NCBI GenBank assembly: GCA_024220525.1
Contig: JAMYWO010000083.1
Location: forward strand, 29,104 to 60,575
Reading direction: 5' to 3'
Length of the DNA stretch: 31,472 bases
Source of the DNA: Cochliopodium minus
Taxonomy: Eukaryota; Discosea; Himatismenida; Cochliopodiidae
Numbering within the stretch: position 1 is the first letter of the stretch; every line of letters begins with the position of its first letter. The notes under the pieces are model-generated. The model saw only the letters and a list, made by a program, of their open reading frames with translations. It was not told the DNA's origin and made no database searches. Positions 11,650 to 21,591 of the stretch are shown here, piece by piece. A program made the position numbers and the translations under genes.

Positions 11650-14600
11650 TTTTGCAATTTTTTGTTGCATTAATTTTGAGTAGGTAGATATTCCTTTGGA
11701 ATAAACTTCTCCAAAATTGAGGTAGTGAAATGCGTCGGAGAGTTTCAATTCTTTTAGTTGTTTCCAAATGTTCATGATTGAATCAAAGAAGCACTCCACT
11801 GATGTTGAATGTTTTTGGTTTTCACTAATGAAATCTGTCAACTAGAAAAAAATATGTTGAAAATTTAAGAATAAAGAAAAAATTAAAAATATTTAAAATC
11901 AAATGAAGAATTAAAAAAGAAAAGAAAAATAAAATAACAATAAAAAAAATCGGATTTAAATAAATTAAAAAATGTGGAGAAAAATAAAATTAATATTAAA
12001 ATTATAATTTCAAAAAACAAAAAAAAAAAATTTTTATTTACAGTATCTTTGTTAGTAACGTTGTTGATGAGCTGATTCACACGACCCTCACTCCTCCTCA
12101 AATACTCGACGATGAAAGGATAAAAAATTTTGCCAACGTCTAAATAAGAACGGAGCTCCTTCTCTACGACCTTCAAGTCCATGTTGTCCTCAAAGTTGGA
12201 CATTTTGAGAAACTCTTTGTTCATGAAGGAGATTTGTTGGTACAGTTGAAAGACGGCGGGGAATTCGTTGGGGTCGAATTGGTAGGTTTGTGAAAAGTTG
12301 AAGAGATCATCGCTGTACAAGCTGTACATTTTGTAGAGAAATATCTCTGTGTACGTAATCCCAAAATCACTCTTTTTTTGGTAAAAAAAAAATTTGAAAA
12401 TGAACAAAATTTTTGATATAAAACAAAAATGAAAGTAAAAAAGTAATCAAAAATTAAAAGAAACTAAAAAGTAAAATTGTTAAAAATTCAAAAAATGAAA
12501 GCAGTCATAATAAAAACAAAAAAAAATATTTTAAAATTTAAAGAAATCAAAAATAATTTTTTTAAAAAAATACCTTTGAAAGACACCCACAAAAATTAGA
12601 AGACAAATGCTGAGCAGACTCCTGGATGTTTTTGCCCTTAGACTTCAAAGAGCTGATCAACATGTCCAACATCTGCTTATCCTTTTCCGACTGGATGGTG
12701 ATGGTTTTCAATTCGTTTTTGTTGTTGATTTCAGGGAGTGAGTTGCTGTTGTTTTTGGAGGAGGGGATGGTGGTGTTGTTAAGTTGGTTGTAGATTTTCT
12801 CGAAGGAGATTTCTAGGGATCCTCTCACTGATTTGGAATCTTTTAGCATTTTCACCAATAAACAAATTCTTTTCAATAAACTTTTTGAGTCCTAAAAAAA
12901 ATGAAAAATAAAAAAAATAAAAAATAAAAAAAAAAAAAATTAATATCATTTTACCAATTTAAATAATTTGTCATGATCTTGCAACCATTTCAATAAACTA
13001 GAAACGAGTGTGTTGTTGATCTTCAAAAACCATTCCTTCTCTTGGAATACAAGACCAACTGACTAATAAAAAAAAATATATTTTGTTAAAATTTTAATAA
13101 AATTTAAACAAAATTTTAATTAAAAGAAATAAAAATGAAATGAAAAAAAAAAATATGTAAAAATTCTTTTTTTTACCCAATTAGTCCCTCCCAAATTATT
13201 TAAAATTCCTTCAATATTTCTTACAATGATTTTTTTGGGTTTGTCCAAATATTTGCATATTTCTTGTAATAAAGAAAGAAAGGTATAGTTTTTGGGAATG
13301 CAAAGAGATTGTGCTACTTCTGATAAGAGCCAATCTAAGTCTGCGCTAAGCAAAGAATCTTCTCCCAAACATATCCCACTCATTTTAGGGAGAAAATCTA
13401 GTGAAAACGATTCTGAAAACTTCACATCAGATATGCCATTATTAAGTGTACTAAATAGAAAAATAATAAAAAATAATATGAAAGATTATTGAAAAAATTT
13501 AAAAAAATTTTCAACCAATTTAAAAAATCATATGAAAAAAATTTTAAAAATAATTTAAAAAATATTTAAAAAATTATGAATATTGAAATGAATTCAGATT
13601 TTTACTTGGTATCTGTAGTTTTAGGAGTATTTGTATTATTTGGGTTTACTAAAGGTCTATCTTCTACAAAAATAGAAAGTCTTCTCGATTCTTTGAACTT
13701 GGGGGCGAAGGAGCCGTTCTTCCCTTCCAACTCATAAAAAGAGTTTTTGACGAGTTTTGCAACCAATTTGTTAAATACTTCATAACTGTCGTATTCTAAT
13801 TTTGGAGGGTTCACTTTAACACTAGAATTTGGGTACATCATTTTGATATACTAAAAATTTTGAATATATTTAAAGATTTGAATTATATTTTTATTACAAT
13901 AAATCATTTTTAATGATTTTCAATTATCATTATTCAAATGAAAAATTTACAAAATTAAGAATTTTTAGATTTATACACATTTTTGTTATCAGTGAAATTT
14001 TATTTGTTTTTTAAGGATTTTTGCTTTTTAAAATATTACTGAATTAATTTAATTATTTTTGTACTTACTTCAGAATGTATACAATTATATTTGAGCTCCA
14101 AGTTTATTTGAACAACTTTCTGTCCAGAATTTGCGCTGTCCATTTTGTACCATCCTTTGTGAGTCTCCTCATCCTCCAAATCTTTTACCTGAATTTCCAA
14201 AATGGCTCTGTGTGTTTTTTCTTCTCCTTTTGGATAAATGAGAATAGTGGCAATTGGATAAGGTCTATCTAAAGTTCTTTTAAAAAAATGAAAAAATTAG
14301 AATTGAATAAAATAAATTTAAAATTATTTTAAAAAAGTTCTGTTTTTGTTTTTTACATTCCGTGTGATATCGTTAATGTTTTTACTTTATTTTTTTTTAT
14401 TTTGATTGGTTTGGATTTGATTCGGTTGGATCCAATCAAAATGTGTATAACATAAGATTCCTCTTCTATATCTTTCAACTCTGTAACTAAGAAAAAAAGA
14501 TATTTCAAAATAATTTAATTAATTTGTGTAAGATTGAAATTTATATTCGATTTACTATTTATATTGAACACAGCTACAAATTTATCGAGATGAAATGCTC

Positions 14601-15168
14601 TTAATCTTACTTGATGTTCAAATTTCTTCACTTGATTCGTTTTCCATTTCTCCGCTTGTTGTGCATTCTCGAAATATTCCTTTAAATAAAATTTATCCTC
14701 GTCTATCGTCAAATATCTATAGGCTATTTCATCTAAAAAATTCTAATTATAATGTTCTATGTTAGTAATGATGATAGATGTCAAATTTTATTGAATGATA
14801 TTTTGATTATATGAAACAAAATAAATCATGTGAGTAAATTTTTTGATTTTTTATTTTATTTACTCTTGCTTTTAATTGTTGCAATTCCCCATAGACCATT
14901 TGGGCTTCATTGGGTGATATTCCAAAGATATGGGATAATTTTATGGGAAGATCTCTTTTTGAGGTGACCGATATTTCAGATAAAGGAAAGAAAATACTCC
15001 TCAGAGCCAAATGATAGACTATTTTCTGTGATTGATGTATTAATAAAAAGATAGGGAAAATAAAATAAAGAAATTCAACAGAAATATATTACAAATGAGA
15101 AAAACACAAAGCATAATAAAATATTATATTTAATAAAAAAAGGACTTCTATTCTACCTCTATTTCCAT
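11650..15168 (-). CDS. C2 domain plus MUN/MHD1 protein (Munc13-like), 3' end missing
   Basis: Minus-strand exons, 5' to 3': 15168-15157 (tentative, Met-Glu-Ile-Glu), 15025-14864, 14742-14556, 14486-14357, 14276-14069, 13850-13606, 13450-13177, 13062-12955, 12891-12574, 12371-12042 and 11841-11650. They join in frame to 722 residues. Residues about 115-235 look like a C2 domain: KFVAVFNINITELKD, SYVIHILIGS, then THKGWYKM at the end. Residues about 560-722 match the MUN/MHD1 core: IFYPFIVEYLRRSEGRVNQL, then SVECFFDSIMNIWKQL and VYSKGISTYSKLM. MUN proteins of the Munc13/BAP3 family prime SNARE-dependent vesicle fusion, and the C2 domain usually targets membranes. The last exon ends at a GT donor, so the second half of MUN (MHD2) and any C-terminal C2 lie in the gap. 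The 12-bp first exon is a guess. The domain calls rest on motif memory, with C2 less certain than MUN. Confidence 0.75.
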
Positions 15169-15420
15169 TTATTTATTTGTTTATATCAAAAAATAATTAA
15201 TCCTTTTCAATGATTTTTTTTTATTTTTTTAATTTTTGGGAGAATATATTTTTAAAATTGAAGTTTTTATAAAATCAGATTATATGAATGAGAAAGATCA
15301 TTAAAAATAAAAGAGAATGTCAATTTTTTAGAATTTTTAATCTTTATAATAAAAAATAAAAATAAAAAAATAAAAAATAATCTAATTCCCTCACTAAATA
15401 AACAAAAAAGGTTTATATGA

Positions 15421-16946
15421 TTAAATTTTAATCTCAATCATATCATCCTCTTCCATATCTTCAGTCTCCGGAGAATTACTAGGATTAAGTTCCAAGCCAT
15501 CAAAAAGGAATTTGATTTTATCTTTGATGTTGAATTTTTTTTTGTAAGAATCCATGATGAACTTGAACGTATCTGTCTTATTGAAAGACATTTTTTCCTT
15601 TTGTTTGTTTTTAGAGCTGAAAACCAAGCTGATTTTGTCTCCATCTTCGTCTTCGCTTTGGCTGTCGAGTTTGGCTAGAGCGGAGGCGCTGACTTTGATA
15701 GGAGTAAAATGGGCAATGATTGTATCTCCTGATTTCATGGCATAATCCTTTGGTTTTTTTTCTGATTTAACAACCATTCCATCATACTTAAATTTAACTA
15801 ATTTAAAAAAAAAATATTAACAAAGAAAAAAAAAACAAAACAAAGGAAATAAAGAAAAAAAAATAAATAAAGAAAATCTAGAAATGAAATAATATAAAAA
15901 ATTGATTCAATAAGTTTGTTTTTAGTAAATTAGAGTTTTTTTAAACAAAATTTTACCTTCATCTTTTAAGATTCTATATTTTTCTTGATATATCTCGAAT
16001 ATTTTTTTGAATGAAGAATTGATGTTTATATCATATTTTTCTGTGTAGTCAAAATCGGAGGGATGTTTTATGGTAAGGGAGATGTCACCTTTATATTGCT
16101 CATAATCAAAACTTTCCTCTTCTTCTTCGACAATATCCAAAGTTCTTTTTTTGGTGTTTCTTGTTGTGTTTTTTCTTTGTGGCACAGATTCTTCCGTTAA
16201 ATCCAGAGATTGGCTTTTTATTAATTGTTTCATCGACTGTATTTCTCTTTTTGTTTCTTAAAAGTTGGAAGGAAATGAAAAATTAGAAATTAAAATTGAG
16301 GATTTTATTTATACATTGGATGGTAAACATATTGAATAATGTAAAACAAAATAGATATAATAAAAGCCGAATTTTTATTATGAACCTGACTTTCTTATTT
16401 TGTAAGCGGATATTAATTTTACACAAAATTCTTCCTATTGATATATTATGGATTTAAAAAGTTGTTAAATATGTAATTAGGAATTACAATTGGATGAAAT
16501 ATAATGGAATTAATAAGGATATAAAAATTATTGTGAGAAAATTATTTTATACCTATGAATTTTTTATCCAAATCTTGTGATAGTTGAATATTGGATGTAT
16601 TTAAACTATTATTCTTTTTCTTTTCTTCTATCAATTTACTGATGTCAATATCATCCTTTTTGGAAGATTTATTCTTCTTTTTCTCATTAATTTCTTCATC
16701 ATAGATTTCAATGTCATCATCATCGTTCAATAATTTGATCTTTTTGAATTTATGATGGTCCTTTTTTGATATCTTGCTCTTTTTCCTTCTTATTTCACTT
16801 ATAGTATTATTCTTGGAATACTTTTCGAGATCTTTGTCATTATTAATCTCTATATGTTTCAATCCTATGTTGCTGATGCTTTTTTGCATTTGTGTTCGAT
16901 CGATAGCTCCACTATAATTAAAAATATCGTCCATTTTTTCCTCCAT
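15421..16946 (-). CDS. Tandem SUMO-like-domain protein (Rad60/Esc2/NFATC2IP type), 356 aa
   Basis: Three minus-strand exons: 16946-16553, 16256-15957 and 15797-15421. They join in frame (1071 bp) from the ATG to a TAA. Residues 1-185 are a charged, Lys/Asp-rich, probably disordered N-terminus. SUMO-like domain 1 is about 188-275: ISLTIKHP, then YDGMVVKSEKKPKDYAMKSG. SUMO-like domain 2 is 286-356: ISLVFSSK, FKFIMDSYKKKF, IKFLFDGLELNPSNSPET, then MEEDDMIEIKI. The second domain carries the family signature of an FLFDG turn followed by a short acidic D-x-IE end. The chain stops there with no Gly-Gly, so it cannot be conjugated like SUMO itself. Family members act with SUMO-Ubc9 in genome stability and replication-fork repair in the nucleus. 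Two SUMO-like domains after a disordered N-terminus match that family's layout and size. Confidence 0.85.
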
Positions 16947-17163
16947 TTTTTGTATATTCTTTTTAATAATGATAAATGGTCTGTATTTTAAAGAATATAT
17001 GATAAAAAGTTATTTAGTTTTATTTTCCTTTTTTTTTTTATTGAATAATTTTTTCAGTTATAATTTTTCTTTTGATTATTTTTTTTTTTGCAAAAAAGGA
17101 TTGTAATTATGACCCTCAATTAGCAAGATCCAAATGAATAAAAAATTATTTTTTTTTATTTAT
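16947..17163. other. Short spacer between two minus-strand genes
   Basis: This stretch of 217 bp is A/T-rich. It separates the start of the SUMO-like gene from the stop of the ankyrin gene, both on the minus strand. T-runs are present, but no recognisable motif or RNA gene is. Confidence 0.5.
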
Positions 17164-18941
17164 TCAAATTTCATAAGTATCAAAAAGATATTGATGAACA
17201 AAAGACTGCAAAATGATCAAAAGGATGTTATGTGGATAAATATGCTGAGAAACATGAGAACACAAAAGAAAAAAAAAGATCTGCTTCTTGATGTAAGGAG
17301 AAGATAAACAATGATAATCAAAATTCCAAAGTTTTCCATCCTTCAAGTCCGAAATAGCTTCAAATAAAAAACCAGATTGAATAGAAGACTGATATTTTAG
17401 AGAAGCTTTTTCCTTATTAAAAAAATAAAATAAAAATAAAAATTAAAGAAATAAATTAAAACAATTGAACTAAAAATTTTATACAGTATTTAATTTGAGA
17501 AATGGATCAGCGCCATGCAATAAAAGTAAAAGAATGTTTTTCTTTGAAGCACTTTTGTTGTTGAAACAACAGAACAAGTGAAAAGGAGAAGTACCAAACT
17601 TGCTCTCCTTCAAGTTGGGATCGGCACCACTTTGCAAAAGAAGCAAAAGAGAATCAGAAGTCAAGTTTTTGTTCTCACAAAGATATAGCAAAGGAGTACG
17701 ACCATTTTTGTCCTTCAAGTTAACATCTTTTGCAAATTATAAAAGAAAAATTTGTAATAATTTAATTAATTTCCATGTTTCTCACTTTTTTTTATCTTTT
17801 TTATTTTTATTTTTATCTTTTATATTTTTATTTCTATTTTTTTATTTTTACCTATTTCTTTGTTTAAAAAGGGAGTTATTATTTTTGAAGTCACGTTGGG
17901 ATTAGAACAGGATAGATGAAAGGGAGTTCTTTCTAGGTCATCTTTGATGTTAAACTTGCCTCCATTTTCCAAAAACAAGTTAATCATATCTGAGTTTACA
18001 AAAGGATTTGAAACAATGAAGTGAAAAGGTGATTTTTCGTTGTAATCTTCCTTTTGAAGAAATTAAAAATTAAAATAATAATTTAAAATAAAAAAAAAAA
18101 AATTTAAATGATCATTATTAAAAAATAAGCAAAAAAATTTCTTTTTACCTTTAGATTCATTTTCACATTACTTTGAATAAATAAATTCAAAATATCAGTA
18201 GATACTTTTGGATTCGAAGATATAAAATGTAAGGGAGTTCTGTTGTAATTGTCTTTGCAATGTATGTCCGCTTTGCAGTGCAAATATATCTTGATCATTT
18301 TTAAATCAACTTTTTCGTTCAAACATAAGTAGTGGAACGGTGTCATTCCAAACTCCTCGTCTTGTATGCTCACGTCTGCGTTTTGTTCGAAAAGGAAAAT
18401 GACCATTTCGGAGGATATTTCTTCATTGGAGCTTATTAAATGTAAGAATGTTTTTCCTATTTTTTATTTGAATTAAAAAAATGATTTTTTTTATTTTGTA
18501 TTTTTTATACCTGATCCTCTATCTCTCAAATTTATATCTTTTTTCTCTTCGAAAATTGAATGAAAGAGATAATTCCATTCTTTATTCTCTTTATTTTTAT
18601 CTATCCATACTATATCTTGGGTATATTCTATCGAAGGCCTATTCTCTACTTCCTTATCTTCTATATCTTGAGTTTCTATCGTTCCTATATCGACCTTATT
18701 CTTTTTATATTTTATTTTATGCTGCATAAAAGAGAAAATTAATGTTTTGTTTAATATTCCCAACCTTGTATTCATTTTCTTCTTGATTCTCATTTATAAA
18801 TTCTTTCCATTTGCATTTATGTTCATCTATTTTATGGATGGAGATCAATTGTTTGCAGCTATTGCATTTTATTTCTTTGATCAAAGATTGATTATAATCA
18901 ATTGAGGAAGAGCTTCCTTGATGGGATTCTTCATTACCCAT
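17164..18941 (-). CDS. Ankyrin-repeat protein with myristoylation-type start and zinc finger, 461 aa
   Basis: Six minus-strand exons: 18941-18765, 18721-18511, 18456-18149, 18050-17852, 17726-17485 and 17412-17164. They join in frame (1386 bp) to a TGA. The N-terminus MGNEES has Gly2 and Ser6, the usual pattern for N-myristoylation. It is followed by a compact Cys/His motif, CNSCKQLISIHKIDEHKC, of C2H2C zinc-knuckle type. Residues about 130-380 hold roughly seven ankyrin repeats with TPFHYLC, TPLHFISS, SPFHFIVS, TPFHLSCS, TPLLYLCE and SPFHLFCC helix starts. The last about 80 residues fall outside the repeats and have no recognised domain. Ankyrin arrays bind partner proteins. With a lipid anchor this could be a membrane-bound scaffold (inference). 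The first donor (GTTGGG) is weak but keeps frame. Confidence 0.85.
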
Positions 18942-19167
18942 GTATGAATATTTTCAAATGAAATTTGGTCCAATTTTTTAATATTTATCTTTATGAAATT
19001 GATCAAGAAAATTCTTTTGAATCACAATTCAAAAGAATTAAGGATCAAAATTTAAGAGGGATTGTAAATTGTTTCCATTAAACAACATAAACTTTTATAA
19101 TTTCAATTTGGTTTAATCTTCTTCAAAAATAATCTCTTTGAGAAAATGAAATTCAAATAATGTTTTT

Positions 19168-19226
19168 GATAGGATGAAAGCACTTAAATCCTATCAGAAA
19201 TAGGATGAAAGCAGTTAAAAGCTGCA
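19168..19226. repeat. Two adjacent hairpins containing a near-duplicate 20-mer
   Basis: GATAGGA (19168-19174) pairs with TCCTATC (19189-19195) around a 14-base loop. Just downstream GCAG pairs with CTGC around TTAAAAG. The string ATAGGATGAAAGCACTTAAA recurs at 19200-19219 with one change (C to G). The arrangement is unusual for this A/T-rich spacer and may be a structured RNA or a protein-binding site. No known RNA family is recognised. Confidence 0.5.
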
Positions 19227-19468
19227 AAAAAACCCATAGTTTTAATTTTGTTTCAAAAAGGAATAAGCAAAAGAGAGAATATACAATTAAACAATTTTTT
19301 CAAAAAAAAAAAATAAAGTTTTTGATGGATAAAAAATTAATAATTTTTTGCTTTGTTATACTTTGAGATCAATTGAAATAAATTTTTGACTTATTGTTCT
19401 TATTTTTAAGGTTGATTCACCAAAGGATAGTGGAGCGAAACTTACCCAAACCATAGTAGTGAAAAAAA

Positions 19469-19545
19469 GATCTCCAAAATTTTACCACAGTTTAAAAAAA
19501 TGTAAGTTTTATAATTAAAATCGGCTACTTTGTTTTTGAAATCAA
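19469..19545 (+). mobile_element. Decayed copy of the 87-bp palindromic element
   Basis: The left half follows the element closely: a CTCCAAAATTTTAC.ACAGTTTAAAA string, then a spaced TCGGCTA string where other copies have CCGCTAAC. The right terminal repeat is poorly preserved and no flanking duplication is visible. It is likely an older insertion of the same family; the match is by eye only. Confidence 0.45.
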
Positions 19546-19685
19546 AATAATATCAAAAGAAATAGTTTTTCCATTTAATCTAGAATTTTTTCGTTTGTGT
19601 CAAATTGAATTAAAATATTAAAAGAAAATTATTTACTTCAATCAATCTTCATTTGTTTCACAATTTATTTTCATTTTATATTTTA

Positions 19686-19772
19686 TTTCTTGAGATCCAA
19701 TATTTTACAACAGTTCAAATATTGTTTGTAATTAATTTATATCTGCTAACAAAGTTGCAAATTTTGGACTTG
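19686..19772 (+). mobile_element. 87-bp palindromic (MITE-like) element, copy 1
   Basis: The body shares ATTTTACAACAGTT on the left and GCTAACAAAGTTGCAAATTTTGGAC on the right with the copies at 22208 and 31117, in the same orientation as the 22208 copy. The ends are inverted repeats of each other. The 9-base string TATATTTTA flanks it on both sides (19677-19685 and 19773-19781), consistent with a target-site duplication, though at an A/T-only site it could be chance. It has no coding capacity. Confidence 0.7.
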
Positions 19773-20285
19773 TATATTTTAATCACCCTTTGAACTTTAA
19801 AAGATTGATGTTTTTATTTCTGAAAATCTTTTAAATGCTTTAATGTTTAGAGGGAATTTCATTTTTTAAAACAAATCAGAGTTGTTTTGACTTAAAGGAG
19901 AGTGTTTTAAACAAAGTGAATTCAATTATCTAAAAGGGAATTTAATTTAATTTTTTCAAGTAATAAACATATTTTATCAAGTTCACTAATTATAAATATA
20001 AAATAAATAAGGATTAAAAAATTGTAATTGAATTTATTTTTTAATTAAATTTTAAATATTTTAATGAAATCTCTTCTAGATAATTTTGAATTTTATATAT
20101 ATATTTCACAAAGTCCAAATTTATTTTAAATATTAATCCAATCTTTAAAGAACAAAGAAAACATTCTATTTTTAGTGAATTTAAATTAAAAAATGCTCGT
20201 TCAAATTTTAAAATACGAATTGATAAAAAAAAAAAAAAAAAACTCAAAAACTTTTATCAAACTAATAAAAAACCAATAAAAAAAA

Positions 20286-20660
20286 ATGAGTGGATCCAAT
20301 AGAAGACAATCTAAAAGAAAAGTTTCCAGCAAATTAGACAAAAAATTGCTCGATTATAAATTTCTTCAAGGAAATGAAAAGATTTTGAACCTTAGAAATC
20401 TTAATTGCAGACAATTGCATCAACTTATGCTTTCCAAGGGATTCTTAATTGAAGCAAATGCATTTTTAAATGAATTAATAGATGGAATGTCTTTCATAAT
20501 TATCTTCACTGAGGAGGAAGGAATTGATATGCTCACCGATGATTTCAATTTTAGTCAACAACAAATCCTAAAATTGAAAGAATTTTATTCCTTTATTTGC
20601 AAGCTCAGATATCTCAAAGCGAAAAACTTTAAAAAAGATGAATTTCCTTCCTTCAACTGA
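20286..20660 (+). CDS. Small SAM-like domain protein, 124 aa, intronless
   Basis: A single open frame runs from the first ATG to a TGA, with no intron, unlike its neighbours. Residues 1-30 are basic (Lys/Arg/Ser). Residues about 38-110 follow the sterile alpha motif pattern: LHQLMLSKGF, FLNELIDGMSFIIIF, TEEEGIDMLTDDFNF, then QQQILKLKEFYSFI. The usual first Trp is absent. SAM domains mediate protein or RNA binding and polymerisation; here the partner is unknown. The fold assignment is by pattern only. Confidence 0.6.
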   Translation: MSGSNRRQSKRKVSSKLDKKLLDYKFLQGNEKILNLRNLNCRQLHQLMLSKGFLIEANAFLNELIDGMSFIIIFTEEEGIDMLTDDFNFSQQQILKLKEFYSFICKLRYLKAKNFKKDEFPSFN

Positions 20661-21377
20661 TTATACTAACAGATCCAATTGAAAGACTTTCGCCCCAAAG
20701 GAATAATTGTGAATTTTGTATTTATTATTAAAATTGTTTTCAGTCAAATTTTTGTTTAATTCTTTTGAAAATTCAAAATTCCAAAAGATTCTTTGATCAT
20801 TATAATTTTTTATTATATAATTTTCCTATTCAAGCGGTAAATAGGGAAAATAAAAAAAAAAATTTAAATTTGAGTTGAAAATTTAAGTATTTCTTAAATA
20901 TATACATTTTCTTTGCAATTTCTTATTTCATTTGAAAAAAAGTTTGTAACAGGAAATTTAAATTTTTTTTTATTATATTTTATTAAAAAAATCTTGGACT
21001 TAAATTTCAACCAATTTTAATCTTTCCGAAATAATAATAAAAAAATGTTTATAAAATTGCTGCACATTTCAAAATTGAGAATGTTTCATGTTTGCTAATT
21101 ATGTTAAAATGATAAGTTTTGAGAAAAAATTTTTTTTTGAGAAAGTTTTCACAACAAATAATTAAATCAAAAATAATATTTAAAAAAATAGTTTTTGATA
21201 ATTTAAAAAGAATTCATTTATACAATAGGACCCCAAATCAAAGGGATATAATTTTCATTATTTGTTGTGGAAAAATAAAATGAAAACAAAAAAAAATAAA
21301 ATTAAATTCATTTGCAATAGATATATAAAAGCTTTTTCTAATTCAAAGAATGATAAATAAATAAAAATTTGAATAAT
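20661..21377. other. Non-coding spacer, about 700 bp
   Basis: A/T-rich sequence with no open frame worth calling on either strand. No tRNA, hairpin or repeat family stands out. It separates the SAM-like gene from the remnants of the PLP-enzyme gene. Confidence 0.5.
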
Positions 21378-21589
21378 ATGAAAGAAGATAAAGAATTAGA
21401 GTAAGCAAATTGAAAAAATTTTTTATTTGATTTCTATACAGATGCAAGAATGGTTTGGTGATTGATAAACAGAAAATAGCAACTTTGTATGAAAAAAGAA
21501 TCAATGATAGTCTTTTCTGGCCAAATGCAATATATATATATATATATAGTGATGAATTCAATCATCAAGATATTGAAGACAAAAAATAG
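21378..21589 (+). CDS. Possible two-exon 56-aa reading frame, function unknown
   Basis: ATG 21378, exon 21378-21400, then a good donor (GTAAGC), a T-rich intron with a CAG acceptor at 21441, and exon 21442-21589 ending TAG. The frame joins cleanly across the junction. The product is charged, with a run of alternating Tyr/Ile encoded by a (TA)9 microsatellite. It matches no family I recognise. It sits just upstream of the decayed PLP-enzyme gene and may be its degraded 5' part rather than a separate gene. Confidence 0.3.
21531..21548. repeat. (TA)9 microsatellite
   Basis: Nine perfect TA units. If the surrounding frame is translated they encode alternating Tyr and Ile. A second short TATATATA run lies at the active-site region of the decayed gene downstream. 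Confidence 0.9.
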
Positions 21590-21591
21590 AA

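Larger units (their letters stand above)
18942..20285. other. Long divergent intergenic region
   Basis: This stretch of 1344 bp lies between two divergently transcribed genes and has no credible coding exon. It contains two small hairpins (19168-19226), a decayed copy of the 87-bp element (19469-19545) and a fuller copy (19686-19772). The rest is A/T-rich. It must hold the promoters of the ankyrin gene (minus strand) and the SAM-like gene (plus strand). Confidence 0.6.

Noticed and set aside
14075-14272. Plus-strand 65-codon open frame
   Set aside because: It is the antisense of a C2-domain exon of the minus-strand C2-MUN gene, which reads in frame through its neighbours.
16390-16440. Possible further copy of the 87-bp element (TTTTGTAAGCGGATATTAATTTTACAC)
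   Set aside because: Only the core around GCGGATAT matches; the terminal repeats and flanking duplications are absent.
4852-18941. A functional cluster linking condensin D2 and the SUMO-like protein
   Set aside because: Both serve chromosome maintenance, but they lie on opposite strands with an unrelated vesicle-traffic gene and an assembly gap between them, so no shared regulation can be argued.
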